DNA of 64,000 nucleotides from Ashinkailepas kermadecensis (GCA_034440615.1 JAOTOM010003941.1:62001-126000); one strand, 5' to 3'; positions 46,501 through 60,462 are shown, counted from the stretch's first letter. Notes: generated by a model not told the origin, from the letters alone. Numbers and translations are program-made.

Positions 46501-49500
46501 TGAAAACTATCGCCGCCGCAAAAATGCACCATTCCATCACTCGATTTCTATTGAAATAACCAGGTACAATGCAAATCAGCATTGAACAAGGAAAGGAAAA
46601 TTACCGCGTCATTCGATGGCCATTTCAGTGGCATTATTATTTTGCTGTCAGCGCTCGGTGTATGACGTGATAATCAATTTGGCTGTATTGTGTTCGGCAC
46701 CACATCTCAACCAGATGAAGCAGCTCTTTTCTTTTTGCTTCACTAAAACAGTGGGGTGTTCCATGAAAAAGGAATTATTCTGAAGCAGCCTAGCAAAGTA
46801 TTTCCCATCATTATCCCGTTATTATAAAGCGCATGACGATCTCCGTTAAAGTCAAGAAAATCTCCTCAGCTAAGGTTAGGGGAATGTCCCCTGGGTCCTT
46901 TCCTTGCAAAGCCCATTCCTATATCGTAAAAGGAACCTGAATAAGTGACAAGGCATTGCGTTTTTTTGTGTTGTGTCAAGTTTTGTATTTATTTCTGATG
47001 AGGAGTAGGCTGGGATATCTGCGTTGGTAACACGTGACGTCAGATGTGAGCACGTCTTTGTATTGTCCTTGCAACATATCAACACCACCACGTTTCGGTT
47101 TCGATAGCTTCAGCATTTCATCAGGAAAGGTTCTAACCGAATGCTCCGATGTATAATCGAATCTAATCGAATGCTCCGATGTCTTCGGAATGACATGTCC
47201 TGTCACTAACTTCAGGACATGTCCTGTCATTATCTTCAGGGCATGTCCTGTAATGAAGGGAATCAGATGCCTGTCCCGTGCCCGGTGAGTTTTTACGAAG
47301 TTTTCGTCACGCTTCAGATGATCACAAATGAGTTGGTCAACAAGAAGTAGAAACAGTTCGGAGAGCAGTGCAATCGATATTCCAACCGCCAAGAATAAAA
47401 GGTCTCACGCCATCAACAGAAGTTTTATGATTTGAAGCGTCATCAAGCCGTCACTTTGCTGCAGACTCAACGTTATCAAGCCGTCACTGCGCCTTATGCT
47501 CATTGTGACTTCAGGTGCGAACTCATAACCATCAGTTATGCATTAGCATACGTTAATTTTTCCGCGTAAGACGCGTCCCTCCATACAGAGGTGAATCTTC
47601 CAGACTACTAGTGGGCCGGTCTCGGGGTTGGAAGCAGTCTTCCCTGCGGCCCAGCTTAGCCTCGTATAGCAAAATCAACAACAAGTTCGAGTAGAGAGTT
47701 AAGTTCGGTTACAAGCTTTCTTCAACTGTCCACAGTTGGAAAGGGCCAGAAAATATGCACTCCTTCACTCGAAAGACAAACAAACCCCGGAGCGTTGAGT
47801 GCTCCGATGATCATAAATCAAATCATAGTCGCTAACAAGCATGTCCTGAAACGAGAGGAACAGTGTTGTCAATTGCGACTTGCATGTGCTCAGCTTGAAT
47901 GGTAAGATCCTGGCTCCAGGCAGGCATCGACTTGCCCGGCGCCTCAGGCGTCTCCATCTGGTGATATACACGAAACGGTCGAGCTGATTGCGTTTACCTT
48001 ATTATTGATGTGAATAAAATATAAAAAAAGTTCAATAAAGCAGTTAATTTCGGATACAAGTGGTGTGCACCAGCCTTGAAGCTCCGGGCATGAACCTCCG
48101 ATGACAATTCGACTGATCCTGACCAACAGCACTACTTCACGACACGTCAACAGCCTTTCCGACACGTCGACTGCTTCAATGCCTCTGGAACAGGAAGCGG
48201 AAACGGTTGGTCATACATGACTTGGAAACCAGTCGACATTCATGACTTGAGACTGGCCAGATCAGTGCACGGAACGCGAGGCACGCTCTGTTGGTCTCTA
48301 GGTGAATGCAGTTGCACCAGAGTGCATCTAAGATCCACTGTTTGCGCCGCACGTACTTGCCCAGCAAGCGATATGCTGTGCACAGTATAGTATAGCTCAT
48401 AGCCCACAATGTGTACGTGCCCATACGGACTGAGCATGGTGCTCATCACTACTTACACGACTAGTTAAAGAGTGTATCTCTTATTGTGGGGTGGAATTTG
48501 AACTGAACACCGATAATGCATGATGAAGAAAGTCTATTTCTATCCAACGGTATGCTTATCTTGTTGCCAACTGGTCCAGTTAGGGCGCAAATTTCTTACC
48601 ACATTCTCTCCAGTTTCCAGACAGATTCTCATGGGGTCACCTCATTTCATGTTCTTAGTACCGGTATCGTGATAGCAATTTACAACATCGTTAGCGTTAA
48701 CCAATTAGCTTGCGAGTTTTTTCCGACCGCCGCTACAAAAAAAAGACAATTTATGATTATGCAATGGTGACGGCCAACCCTACTTAAGTGCATGCATACC
48801 ATTTCGTACTCTTTGTTCCAATTTGTAGTTTTAATTACATTGCAGAAGGACCTGTAGCTCGCCAATGCCGCCTTCGGTTCCACATTTAGTATTTGTGTGG
48901 TTTGTTTCCGCGGCGCAGGTTTGCGTATTATGTGCAGTCAGGTTAGCATTCAGCACGGCTGGTTTCCTGTCCATTCTAGTGCTGCGTCGGCGTGTTTTCT
49001 AGCATCCATTCCACCTGTACTAACGATAAATACAACTGGATGCGATAAATATTGTTGTTTTAAGACACTAATGTACTTTCCATTGCCGTCTTGCATTTTT
49101 TCACAGTGTCAAATATTCCATCAAATGTAGGGCCACTATTAAGGTTTTTTAATGGGGAAGGTGTTTGCAGGACTACCATCCGAGCCAACTGGTCTCCCCC
49201 AGTAATACTCAAGCAATTGGAATGATCAATGACTTGGAGGGAGGGGGAACCAAGCTAACCTGTCAGAGTCTCACAATACTTGGATGCGATATTGGAAACT
49301 GACTGGACTGGGCAGTCCATTTGAGATCTTGAAGTACCTAACACGTTTTACGAACTTTGGTGGCATCATGTGAGGGAAACCTGCATTCTTCTCTTGTATA
49401 TGTTTCCAATGAAAAAGCCGAAGCGTTCATATCCGGTTGGGTTGCCGATGGACACATTTTTTATCTCTGCCACGTAAGGCAGTCGCTTCCTCCACTCATC

Positions 49501-52500
49501 CTTCCTTCGCTCATACACTTATGCATTTGATACTGAATACCATATCACCGCATATTCATCGCCACAATAATATACGGTGTGTGGAACCGACTGAGAAGTT
49601 CACAGATGTGTGAAAGCTGGCCTACCATGTCGTGACTTGCTATGTCATCAACGTGGAATTGCTGGGAAGCGTGCCAACTGATGCAAGATCAGGCAGAGCA
49701 ACGTTTTTTTAACGGAATGGCTCTCTAGCCAACTCCGAAAAACTGAAGAGAGTTTAGCTCGGTACTATCATGACCAAGTAGGCTTAAAATGCTATGACAA
49801 TTACATTTTCTGTAAAGAAGATGACAATCGGCCGTTTCTTTGCAGGTTGATATTTCAATCCCTAATGAGTTCTAAAATGTGTGGTCTACAAAACTAGGCA
49901 AGCGTGTGGTCTGCAAGAATGGCCCAACGTGTGGTCTGCATGAGCAGCAGTCAGTGGTGGTCTAAGTTTCCTGGGTTTAAAGTGGGTTGTCAAGTCAGGT
50001 CGTGATTACCTCTATGCTTTAATGTATTATCTTCTGTGTCGTCGAGAAGCGTTGCTTTCTGCAGGGATGGGTATTGCTTTCTTGTCTATTCGTTATATGA
50101 CGTGATATTAATTACCCCTGCCATGTACTCGGCCATCCCGAAGGACGTCGGCATATAATTCCAATGTTTTGTAATTAACATTTTGCCTATGGGTGTTGCA
50201 TAGCAATGGAAAAAATATACCTGATGCTCGAAATATCACTCCATGCTTTTTGCAGTACAGCGTATACCTGTCACTGTCACTATTGGCTGTGCCTGAACAA
50301 CGTCTGGACAAGAAATATTGTTACGAAGGTGGTTGCTGCGTGCCGACCAGGCTAAGATGTATTTATTGCTGGGTCTATTTATTGCTGGGTCTATTTATTT
50401 ATTGCACGATGGCGAATCGCGGGTGCACCAAACGAAGTGCTTCCGAGGAAATTTATTCCTCATTCCAAAATATTTACGAGTGAAAAGCAGTCCAGAACAG
50501 GGGTGTCGTTTCAGGGAAATAATTGGGATGGCTCAAATGCCTGAAATTATATGGCGTAATGCATGTGCGCTGCAGCCTGTAAAACGCACTTAACACATAA
50601 ACACGTGAAATGTTATTATTGTTGGTCACATGCAAGACGTATTACTTGGTCGCGGTAGATATCGAGTGCGCAAATATGAATGTTATTACGGTATAAAAAG
50701 GCCAGCACTAAGCAAAAGATTCTTGTTTTTTTATTTCGCGTTTTCCATCATGTCTCTTTTTGCGTAAACAAGCTGAGCTCGTTGTTTGGGCTACGACTAC
50801 ACCACCTCATCGGTAAATCCAACGGCGGCGCCACTGTGGAGGACGTGAGGAACGCGCCCTCACAGTCATTTCCTGCGAAGATCGTTCCCACAGTCGAGGA
50901 AGACTCTCTGACTTCCGACGCCACCCTCAGATCGACGCGGCGGTGGTTGTGTGGGGACAGAAAAACTCAAATCTTTCAACGACGCTGCCAGCAAATACAT
51001 CTCTTACTTTTCAGAAACTCGTGCTCGAATTGAGAGCCAGTAGCACGAAGGGTGAGCGCCCTCAATATTATTTTTATAACTCTTCCCGAGAAGTGCTGCG
51101 TTACCTGAACAAAACAGGCGTGGCTATCGGTCACTTTGCGGACAGAGGGTTTGCATTTGATTGAGCTAAAAACTCCTGCTCTAAAAGCAGTACTTAAGCT
51201 CTATTACAGACTCCTGATAACAGACTTTGTTGGCTTAGCGGTTTCGGCCTCTCGACCCTGTCCTCAATGTCATGGTCTTGAACACTGGTTTGCATTGGAA
51301 GCATGGCAGCTTGTTAGCCTTAAAGACCGCCGGAGCGCTGTGGCTGGAGCTGATTAGCGTGTGGAATCGTGTGAATCGACGCGTGCTTATCACGACTGCC
51401 ATTGCTGCAGCACAGCTTGGTTCCTGGCACGAGTTGGAAACATTGAATGACTTTTCGGACCGTGCAGCAGACTATGGTTCCACTGCCCTCTGGCGAAGTC
51501 ATGCATCCGACTCATTAATTTTTTGTTCATACGTGGGCATTCCGTCTGTCTCAAATGCTGCACAATATTCACGGGCTAGTTTTCCGATGAAGGCATTTTA
51601 AATATTCTAAATGCCATTTATAAGAGACACGTTGCAGCACGCTTGCGCTCAAATAGGGATGTGTCCGTGCGTGTCATGTGCCTGTGTTCGCCGTACCTGC
51701 TGAGATAGTGTCCAGTGTACTGTGCTGGCGCTGTCGGACCATTCGGTTCCACAACGGTCAGTCTTCATTAGCCGACGGTTGAGGCTCTCAACCTGGTAAA
51801 ATGCCGCTAACCCGTACAGGATCGTACCCGATCCCCCTCAGCTCATTCACTCGCCATTCCAAGCGGCCTGGGCTGGGAGGAGGCTGATGTTTGGTGACCT
51901 TTCCCCTGCCTGTGACTGACCTTGTCATGATGTAATGGCTGACGGTTGATTCAGCCCCGAGGCAATTAGTTTGGCTTCGGATTGCATCTGCTCGTGAAAA
52001 TCGGAGGATAATCAATGGAGGTTCATTTTTTGGGGAAATATATAGCCTACCATTCAGTGAACATCGGCTAAAACGTCGTTACACGCTTGTGCATGTGAAC
52101 CATTTTGAGTTTCAGAGTTCTTTGTGACCAATGTCGATTTCAGCTGGACATTCTACAGCGGGCGAGGGCGGTGTTACGTTATCAACAAATTGGTCTGGCA
52201 CGGCTCGCGGCAGTTAATTTGGCTCACGCACATTTGATTTTTGTCGTGCCATAACGTGAAATAAGCGGCGGGGCAAAAGGCAAAGGTTGGTGAGCATCTA
52301 AGCACCCCATTTTTCACAGTTCATTCCCGACAACCTTTCAAAAACCCTCCCGACCTTGACTGACAGTGAGCGACTGTCACACAGAGGTGCATCCAAAGTG
52401 AAATGGATCTTCTTAGTAAGCCCTGGGCACGGCATCGTCCCATCCTCCCCCGCCATACATCGCAGTGTTCCCGTCCGCCCAGCCTGATATCAGTACACTT

Positions 52501-53085
52501 GAGCGCCTGTGCCGCCTCGCATCGGCGCGATGCGGCACAGCATGTGCCCAATGTAGCGTGGAGGATAACCAGCCGGAGATGCATCGTTACATGTCGACTC
52601 GGAATGTTATGGAGGCTTCAAAACTGCCCTAACAATTTTTGCCATGCGAACTAAATCCCCCTCCCCCCACCCCCATCCCGTGCGGCACATACATCTGATG
52701 AGCTACGTGGTGTCACTGCACTGTGTGTTGAGACAACTGGGGATGACACGGTTCCTGGGTTGCCGACATCACCGTACCTGGGTGTGTAGATGGCCGGCGT
52801 TAACACGTTGGTGAGACCTGTATGACTCCACTGACTGCTGAGTACTGACTGCCAAGCTGTGACGTGAGCAACATGTCAGCGCTGGGGCGAGCTAAAGTCG
52901 TTTTGAACAACTTTTTCATGAAACTGCACATTGAACGCCAGCCTTTTGTTTAGACGTTCGCCGGTTATTTATGTATGCCTACATACTGAACAATAGATGG
53001 CGTTAGTACAGTAAGAGTAGAAAGCCAAATAATTGTCTCAAAGGTATAATACGAAGGACTACGAGGGAGGTTTGCCTGCCTTCAA
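43546..53085. other. Long stretch without recognised genes
   Basis: Nine and a half kilobases of mostly unique sequence. No domain, RNA gene or long array was recognised on either strand. Small items: a three-fold 33-bp repeat around ACATGTCCTGTCA at 47,190-47,255, a 17-bp repeat TCTATTTATTGCTGGG at 50,355-50,400, and a hAT-like terminus CAGGGGTGTCG at 50,498. Confidence 0.45.
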
Positions 53086-53138
53086 CGAATCCGATAACCA
53101 GAATTCCCCATGTCAGACGGCACCAGACACAGCATCAC

Positions 53139-53882
53139 CTGGCCCTGACTGGCCCTGTCTGGCCCTGACTGGCCCTGTCTGGCCCTGACTGGCCCTGACT
53201 GGCCCTGACTGGCCCTGACTGGTCCTGACTGGCCCTGTGTGGCCCTGACTGGCCCTGACTGGCCCTGACTGGCCCTGACTGGTCCTGACTGGCCCTGACT
53301 GGTCCTGACTGGCCCTGTCTGGCCCTGACTGGCCCTGTGTGGCACTGATTGGCCCTGACTGGCTCTGACTGGCCATGTGTGGCCCTGACTGGCCCTGACT
53401 GGCCCTGTCTGGTCCTGACTGGCCCTGTCTGGTTCTGACTGGCCCTGACTGGCCCTGACTGGCCCTGACTGGCCCTGTCTGGTCCTGACTGGCCCTGTCT
53501 GGTCCTGACTGGTCCTGACTGGCCCTGACTGGCCCTGACTGGTCCTGATTGGTCCTGACTGGCCCTGACTGGCCCTGACTAGCCCTGACTGGCCCTGACT
53601 GGCCCTGACTGGCCCTGACTGGCCCTGACTGGCCCTGACTAGCCCTGACTGGCCCTGACTGGCCCTGACTGGCCCTGTCTGGTCCTGACTGGCAGTGACT
53701 GGCCCTGACTGGCCCTGACTGGCAGTGACTGGCCCTGACTGGCCCTGACTGGCCCTGACTGGCAGTGACTGGCCCTGACTGGCCCTGTGTGGCCCTGACT
53801 GGCCCTGTGTGGCCCTGACTGGCAGTGACTGGCCCTGACTGGCCCTGACTGGCCCTGACTGGCAGTGACTGGCCCTGACTGC
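53139..53882. repeat. 10-bp minisatellite (CTGGCCCTGA), about 74 units
   Basis: Near-perfect decamers with recurrent variants (GGTCCTGACT, GGCCCTGTCT, GGCAGTGACT) arranged in higher-order blocks. The minus strand lacks stops and gives Gly-Pro-Val-Arg-Ala-Ser-Gln repeats in two frames; these are not genes. Confidence 0.96.
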
Positions 53883-55449
53883 AGGGTGCTTGCATATATT
53901 TGGAAGCAAAAAAAGTTGACACATACTTTTGTCGGACTAATACAAAAGGCATTGCTATATGGACGACCATAACAATTAATCTTACATGCTTCATGATAAT
54001 TTATTGCGCAGTTTTACCACGAAGAATGTGTTAAATCAAGATGAGGGCCAGGCAAATTTAATCGGTGATGAGATCACGTTCCTGCACTGGCAGATCTAAG
54101 GAGGAGGAGGGGGGGGGCGGACGAGACCATACTTCCCCCACGGACCGATTTTTGCCGACATTTTGCACTAAAATGGCATGTACTCGAAATCTAAGAACAT
54201 TTTATGACATCAGTATTGTCTTCAGCAGACCAGACGACGGTAACTGTTCAAATGCAATGAATTTTTTCTTCTTCAAATCGTAGATTATTTTTTATTTGGT
54301 CCCCCAAGCCATGCTTTTTGATCCACCCTACATTCCTGCCAATTAAACCAGACCAATGAAGTAAACAAGAAGGTTCATTCGATCACATAACATAGACAAT
54401 GGTAAGTGCGCATGAGGTCAGGTTTTACCCTATGAAATGCGATTTCCTGGTGCTTGCTTGCCACGTGCAGCAATAATTATCCCCTTTCACCTCTCCAAGG
54501 TTAAAAACAAGGCTTTCATCCTATATCTGATTCACCATACATCTGATTGATTTCATGCAAATCATAACCATATATATACCCAATGTAATAACTGCATAAT
54601 TGATATATTACATGTCTTATCTAACATAGTTCATAGGAAAGCAATGTTGATGTTTTCTTGTAGATATTGTTCTTACGAGCGAGGCAAAAGGCCGAGGTGT
54701 TGTTCCATGAACCAGGAAAACAAGCCATCTTGAACGGCCAGGCCACAGCGCTTTGAAGGAGTTGATAACTTTACGACAATGTACCCTATAATTACGGAAT
54801 GATAGAATAGTATGCTACAATATGATGTATTTATAAAATGTATAGAATATTAGAATCACGGAATGACTCATACTACCAATATGTTATGCGACTACTTCCG
54901 GTAGCGTGTTTGCTGCCTTGAGGTGTAGTGGAGGGGAGAGGGAAAAAAGGTGTTAGATCAAGGGTTCTGCCTGAGAACACTTTATAGGTGTGCGTTTTCT
55001 TTTGTTTACAAGGTAATATTTTTCGTCACATGGAACGGATGCCATCGTACACCCTAAATATTTTAGACACTAATGTTAGGTACCAAAGCTAAACCCAGAC
55101 CACAATTCTCCATTTACATTGACAATGAATCGGAAAGTTGGAAACGCTCCTCCAGCTTCGAAGATACTGAGCTGATAACATTGTGCCAAACTGCAATGTG
55201 ATGCATTAAAGAGGACAGATATTTTAGGCGTGACATGAAATGCATAGCAGTGGCTTTTCTGGCAGGATTCAAGGCACGCCAGGGCATGCTCATCAGTGAC
55301 TTTACATGAACAACAGGCATTCGTGTTGCCAGTTCATAGCAATAACACAACCGCCAATTGCTATTTGCGTCGAGAGCACAACAGGCAACAGTGCACTGCC
55401 GACTCTTTTTCGACACGAACGTCCGAATCGCGCTCGGCACGTCCGTCAC
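53883..55449. other. Unique sequence, nothing recognised
   Basis: No coding motif or repeat recognised. A G-run patch near 54,100-54,120 resembles the G-rich arms of the small MITEs. Confidence 0.45.
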
Positions 55450-55653
55450 TAAAAAGGCCGGCGGTGAGCGCGGTCATCCCGGTGGCCGTTGGCCGGTGGC
55501 CGTTGGCCGGTGGCCGGGCCGGCCTGGACGTCCTCGGTCGGGCGGCGGTCACACTCGCTGCCGGCGGCCGTATAACTGGCGGCGCCCGCCGCCCGCCCAC
55601 CAGTGCCGACTACCGGCCGGCCGCAGCGTCACCGCTCCGCCCAGCCACCACAC
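55450..55653 (+). promoter_or_regulatory. Likely promoter/CpG island and 5' UTR of the secreted-protein gene
   Basis: GC- and CpG-rich, in sharp contrast with the AT-rich flank to the left. It contains a twice-repeated GGCCGTTGGCCGGT segment at about 55,487-55,520 and a weak TATA-like GTATAACT at 55,570. The start context is CCACCACACATGA. No transcription start can be fixed from sequence alone. Confidence 0.4.
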
Positions 55654-56170
55654 ATGACGACGCGCCGCGCCGTCGGCCGCGCCGCCGCCGCGCTGGCCCT
55701 GCTCGCCGGCCTCGCCGCCGGCGCCGACACGGACCCGAAGAGCGACGACGACGCCAAGAGCGGCCAGCTGGCGACCAGCGCGCTGGTGGAGCCGCGCTGG
55801 AGCTGGCGCTCAGATCAGGCCACCTGTCCGCCGCCGCAGTACTTCTACGACAGCTGCCACGCGACGAGCAGCTTCGTCGCCTACCGCCGGCTGCACCCGC
55901 AGTACCAGCTGCAGCACGACGCGCACTTCCGTCCGAGCGCGGGGCCGCCGCCGCGGGCGCAGCCGCCGACGCCCGGCTACCCGGCGCCGCGGCCGTCGCC
56001 CACGCTGATCACGTTCGTCGCCGAGGAGGCCAGACGAGGCGGCTGGTGGTCGCAGGGCGACTGGGCCGCCGGCGGTGACTCGAGCCGCGGTCAGTTCGGC
56101 CGGCACCGGCCAGGACCGGGATGGCGCACCACGGCCGCCGGCGCCGGCTCCGCGCACCCGCGCAAGGGCG
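55654..56170 (+). CDS. First exon of a secreted protein (signal peptide plus Pro/Gly/Arg-rich chain)
   Basis: ATG at 55,654 begins MTTRRAVGRAAAALALLAGL, a classical signal peptide (basic start, Ala/Leu core, likely cut after AGA about residue 24), then an acidic stretch DTDPKSDDDAK. A segment with two cysteines follows (ATCPPPQYFYDSCHA, about residues 57-71), then YRRLHPQYQLQHD and Pro/Gly/Arg-rich low complexity to residue 172. The donor AAGGGCG|GTGAGT is perfect consensus and ends in phase 1. An upstream in-frame GTG is not a plausible start. Phase and style would suit the beginning of a PAN-type extracellular protein, but no A exon follows within the window. Function not assigned. Confidence 0.65.
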
Positions 56171-57364
56171 GTGAGTACCTGCTCGCCGGTCGCGCTCTCG
56201 TGGCGACGTGGTGCCCAGCGGCAGCGATAGATCAGCACCGAGTGGGCCGGTGGACGTCGGCGGCGGACACTGCTGTGTAGAAGCATGCGGGACACATTCA
56301 GGGCAAATGTTTAGTTTTCGATCCTGGATACCGAAAGGATAATTTTCAGAGCATCAAATTCAGACAGGATAATTTTCGTATTGCTCTTGGCATCACAGCT
56401 TCCTTTTGTACTTCTGAACTAGTGTAGGTACTCAATTATGGTTTGTAATTCGATATAATAGTGTTAAATATAACACGTGGGATAAAGCGGATCCAAGAAC
56501 ATGAGTTCCTAGTTTTCTATTACCACTGTGTAGTGATCCGTTGCAAAAATGAGAGTCAGATTATATGAACCCACCATACATGTCTGGACGTTTTTATCGA
56601 AGGACAGCAAGATTGCACCATTTCATAGTCAAGGATCGAAACCTCACGATTCTAACTGGGAAAAAGGAGAGCATAATTTTCCAGAGATTGTGTAATGTTC
56701 TCAACAGCATAATTTAGGCCACGGCTCGTTTTCCAACTCTGGCCACATTTCAAGATGGCTCTGTGCAGTCAACATCGCAACCTCGCAGACGAACGCAAAG
56801 CATTCAAGATTGTCACAGGAGAACTCAGAGGCCCTGCGTCCGCATGGTTTTTCCTCTTCCCACGTTATGGTGCCTCCACGTCTGGCACCCGATGAGGCTG
56901 AAACTCACTACATGTACTAACTGCGCACCTGTAGGTTCCAATGTGCATATTAGATGCTCACTATGAATAGGTCTGTTCAAGCATCCCTTCCACAGAACAA
57001 AACAGTGATTTACCAATGATGTAGATGAATGCGCAATGCTGGCAATTGTTTGCAAAATCTTGCTGACATATAGTATGAGTTCAACGCTCATCCTGAATGC
57101 GACTGGCGAATGCCAGAGAGGCATGAGCGGCGGGATTGCACACAGGGGTGTTGTATACACTTTTTAGGGGAAGTGCCCACACAATGTGGACTTTGCACCC
57201 CACCCCCAATAATTTATACTTTTAACATGAGAACCTATGGAAAGTTTCCTCCATTCCATTTGGTCCCCCATTCCCCCTCCAATAATTTTCAGAAATCAAC
57301 TCCCGCGATTGTATGTGCGCTGGGGCATTATCTCCTCAAGTGGGGAGTGAGTCATTTTGACCCA
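56171..57364 (+). other. Intron of the secreted-protein gene (presumed), no feature
   Basis: After the donor no exon is recognised. A hAT-like terminus CAGGGGTGTTG lies at 57,144, followed by C-rich sequence. Confidence 0.4.
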
Positions 57365-58045
57365 TCTTGATATCTCTTCTTAGGTAGCTTCTGAGCCGTT
57401 CGTGCTATCGCTTTGGAATTTGGCATGCTTTCCGATAAATGATGAACGTACATTGGGTCAAACAGTTGAGTTCTAGCCTCCTAAGAACTCGGAGTTAAAG
57501 TGGACCAAAGTCAGGTCGCGACCTCGTCTCAATTAGGTTTTAGATGCGCATCTATGCATTTTTCATGAACAAGCCATGTACGATTCAATCAAAAGTAAAA
57601 TATAATTACACGGACAAATGATAAAAAACAAAACTACAAAGTATGTCCTCAGATCAGATCCTTAGGTCAAACGAAATGCGTGCCAGGTTTCAAGTGAACA
57701 TCAGGTCAGGTCACAGATATGAACTCAAGCGTATCGAAGGTACATGCACCCCAGGCTCTCTAGATGCTAAAATCGGACTATTGCTAGGCAAAAATGGCTA
57801 CACCAGGGAGATTTTGCATGTCGAATTCATTTGTGATGTGATTGGTTTCCCGAAATTGTAATTGAATATGTTGGATTTTTTCTTCTTTTTAATGGGAAAT
57901 TGTCGGCAACAAGAGGCATTTTGTCGAAACTACTCACCTTCATGAGATCAGTGGCCTTGATCTTTGTATGTGTCATCTGCGTTACACAATGTCTTCGGTA
58001 TGTACATTATCAATATTGAAAAACAAAATCACATTTAATTTACAA
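57365..58045 (+). repeat. Dispersed repeat R2, copy b
   Basis: Same order of matching blocks as 16,440-17,410, shorter by internal deletions. Diverged, with no coding motif. Confidence 0.6.
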
Positions 58046-58194
58046 CCAGGGACAGAAAACGACGGCAAAAGCGATTGATTGCCTGCGCCCCGACATTGAC
58101 CTGTTTGATCTGACCTGGAAGTTCAACCAAAAAAGGGTCGACAAAAATTTCAAGTGAACTAAAATTTAAAAGATGTGCTACACCATGCCGTTAT

Positions 58195-58290
58195 CAATAA
58201 ATCTTGCGTGTCTTGCTTCAATCTTGCTTCAATCTTGCTTCTTGCTGCTTATAATCAATCTTGCTCAATCTTGCCCCATATCAATCTTGC
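58195..58290. repeat. (CAATCTTGCTT)n short tandem repeat
   Basis: About seven imperfect copies of CAATCTTGCTT/CAATCTTGC. Confidence 0.85.
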
Positions 58291-60462
58291 TTAGCACAAA
58301 CGTGAGTTGGAAGGGGATGGTCACATTGACCCCGCCCCACCACCCACCATCCACACTGCGAGGGATAGATAGAAAGTTATCCCGCACTTCGAGGGACAAG
58401 TGGCAACATTTAGCAATAACCTGATGACATTAACTATACCGAAATGCTATTAATCATCGCCAGCAATTTACCATAACTTGATGTTCAGGAGATGCTGCGG
58501 AGAGGCTTAATAGGCAGCGTAGGCATGCCAGTGATGTTGTCTTTAAGGCTGCATGGCATGGGTGGAGGCTTCACTATATTAGCGCCACGAATGCAGCACT
58601 GTTTACTCAAACTCAAAACCTCAGCATCAGATCCTCGATTGTGCATAGAGCGAGCCTATGATGAAATAGAAGCCTGATTTGCCGGCCCTTGTGTTTGTGG
58701 AGGCTTCCATCGGCACGGATCAGATCAGCTTCACATCAGTTGGATCGGTCAGCACCCCGGGTCGTGATTTCAGCAGGAATGATAGCAACAATGCTATTTT
58801 ATACGCTGTACCTTCAATTATATTACGCACTTCATTTGTGCACTTGGTGGGGTGGTCTGGAAAACGAGCCTCCTCGATATTTACAAAATGTTCATTTGCT
58901 GTTTCAATATTCGGTGCGAGGGTCACTTTGTTTTTGCTACTTGGTCTAGTTTGAAGGCGCATTGGAGGCGAAGTCTGTTCTCCAATTATTTGTTTGACCT
59001 GTAATTTAAAAGCTTGTCCTCTAATTTCTGCGACTTGCGGCTCATTTTTATCGGACGTCAGAGCTTTAGGTGCATGTCACACGTACGCCATGTCCGGACA
59101 ATAAGTGGTCGCTTGAAGAGCCGCAACTCGTCCATTGCCGCCGAGCCCCTGACACAGGCCGACTGGTTGCAGGTCAGCTTCCCAGGATCGTGTGAGGCCA
59201 GCGGTGCTCCCCGGTGGTTCCGGCGAGCCGGCTGCGACTCGAGCACCGTTACTAGTCGTGTTCCATTGTCGAACACCGCGTGCAGTGTGCACACACACAC
59301 CGTTGCGCGCGCGAATACCGGAACGTCTGGCCTTCACGGCGAGCGCGCGCAGTACAGCGCAGCCAGTGCGGTGACCTTGCACCCCGTGGCGTGAAGTTAT
59401 GCCAAGTTTGTCGGCGGAGCTGGATCTGCTGTGTTCTGCTGTGATCTGCTGTGCGACGCACAGTTGCCAGAATTGTTGGTGCGCCAGCTGTTGCGCGCCA
59501 GTATGACACTGTCTGGGCTTCACAAGCACCAGCGTCACCGAGGATTAGATCTGCTCTGATTATGCTTATTGAATGTTTGTTAGTAAAACGAAAAAAGCAC
59601 CTAATGATGAGTCGCGTCCACACACACCAAAATGTATTGAACAATAATGCACTACGATTTGCTGTGCACCATTCTAAAGACAAATTTCGCAGTTTACCCT
59701 GTTGAAGTTGACGAGAACTGCTTATTAGGCAGACTGCCTCTGAAGCTTGCTTGTCGAAGTTCTCTTGGTGGTGTGCGTCTCCCGAGAATAGTTTCGGAGA
59801 CTCTTGTATATAAATTTGAGACCCTGACAACGACCCCCCCCTCCGGAGGTGGGGCGAGTGATGTCATTTGCCCACTCGGTAGCACATAATGCACAGGGAT
59901 TCGTAAGCTGCTTTTTAATCTATTTATCACGGAAAAATGCAGCGGATATGACTAACTTCTTTAGCATGATCAATGAAGGAGGAATATAGGGTAAGACCAT
60001 AGCACCAAGTGCTGCAATATCTATAATATCGTGCTATTTTATTTGCCATAACTCCGGCATTATCAGTGATCCATTGTCCCAACGTAGACTGCGCCGTGGA
60101 ATAAGCCATAATTACATATCGACATGCGTTGTGCAAATGGGCGTCGCCACATATTTTGCATGCGAAGCGAGAGGGTTTTAGGTCGATTTGTTCCATGTTG
60201 AATGAATTGTTCGTCATAAGCGCGATGTAAAATTTCACGAAGTTCAGGAGGAAGGGATACGTCCCCTTCCTCGCCATTGTCGCCCATGGCACGACAAGGT
60301 ATGTGTGTGGGTGTGGGTAGGTGCAGCAACATGGGAATATAGTGAGCAGCTGGCCGGCCGGAATAACCTGCACAGAGTACGCTTGATGCAATACGCTTAA
60401 TATATTTGGCTTGCTGTGTTCCAGAGCACAAATAAACCACTTGCGATGCATATGTTGTCCAA
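58291..60462. other. Unique sequence, nothing recognised
   Basis: A GC-rich patch at 59,080-59,400 has open frames on both strands up to 192 codons (minus, 59,252-59,830), none with a known domain. Confidence 0.4.

Noticed and set aside
53082..53994. Minus-strand frames of 280 and 293 codons with collagen-like Gly/Pro/Ser/Gln repeats
   Set aside because: Translation of the CTGGCCCTGA decamer array in two frames; no signal peptide, no unique domain, and both frames open equally.
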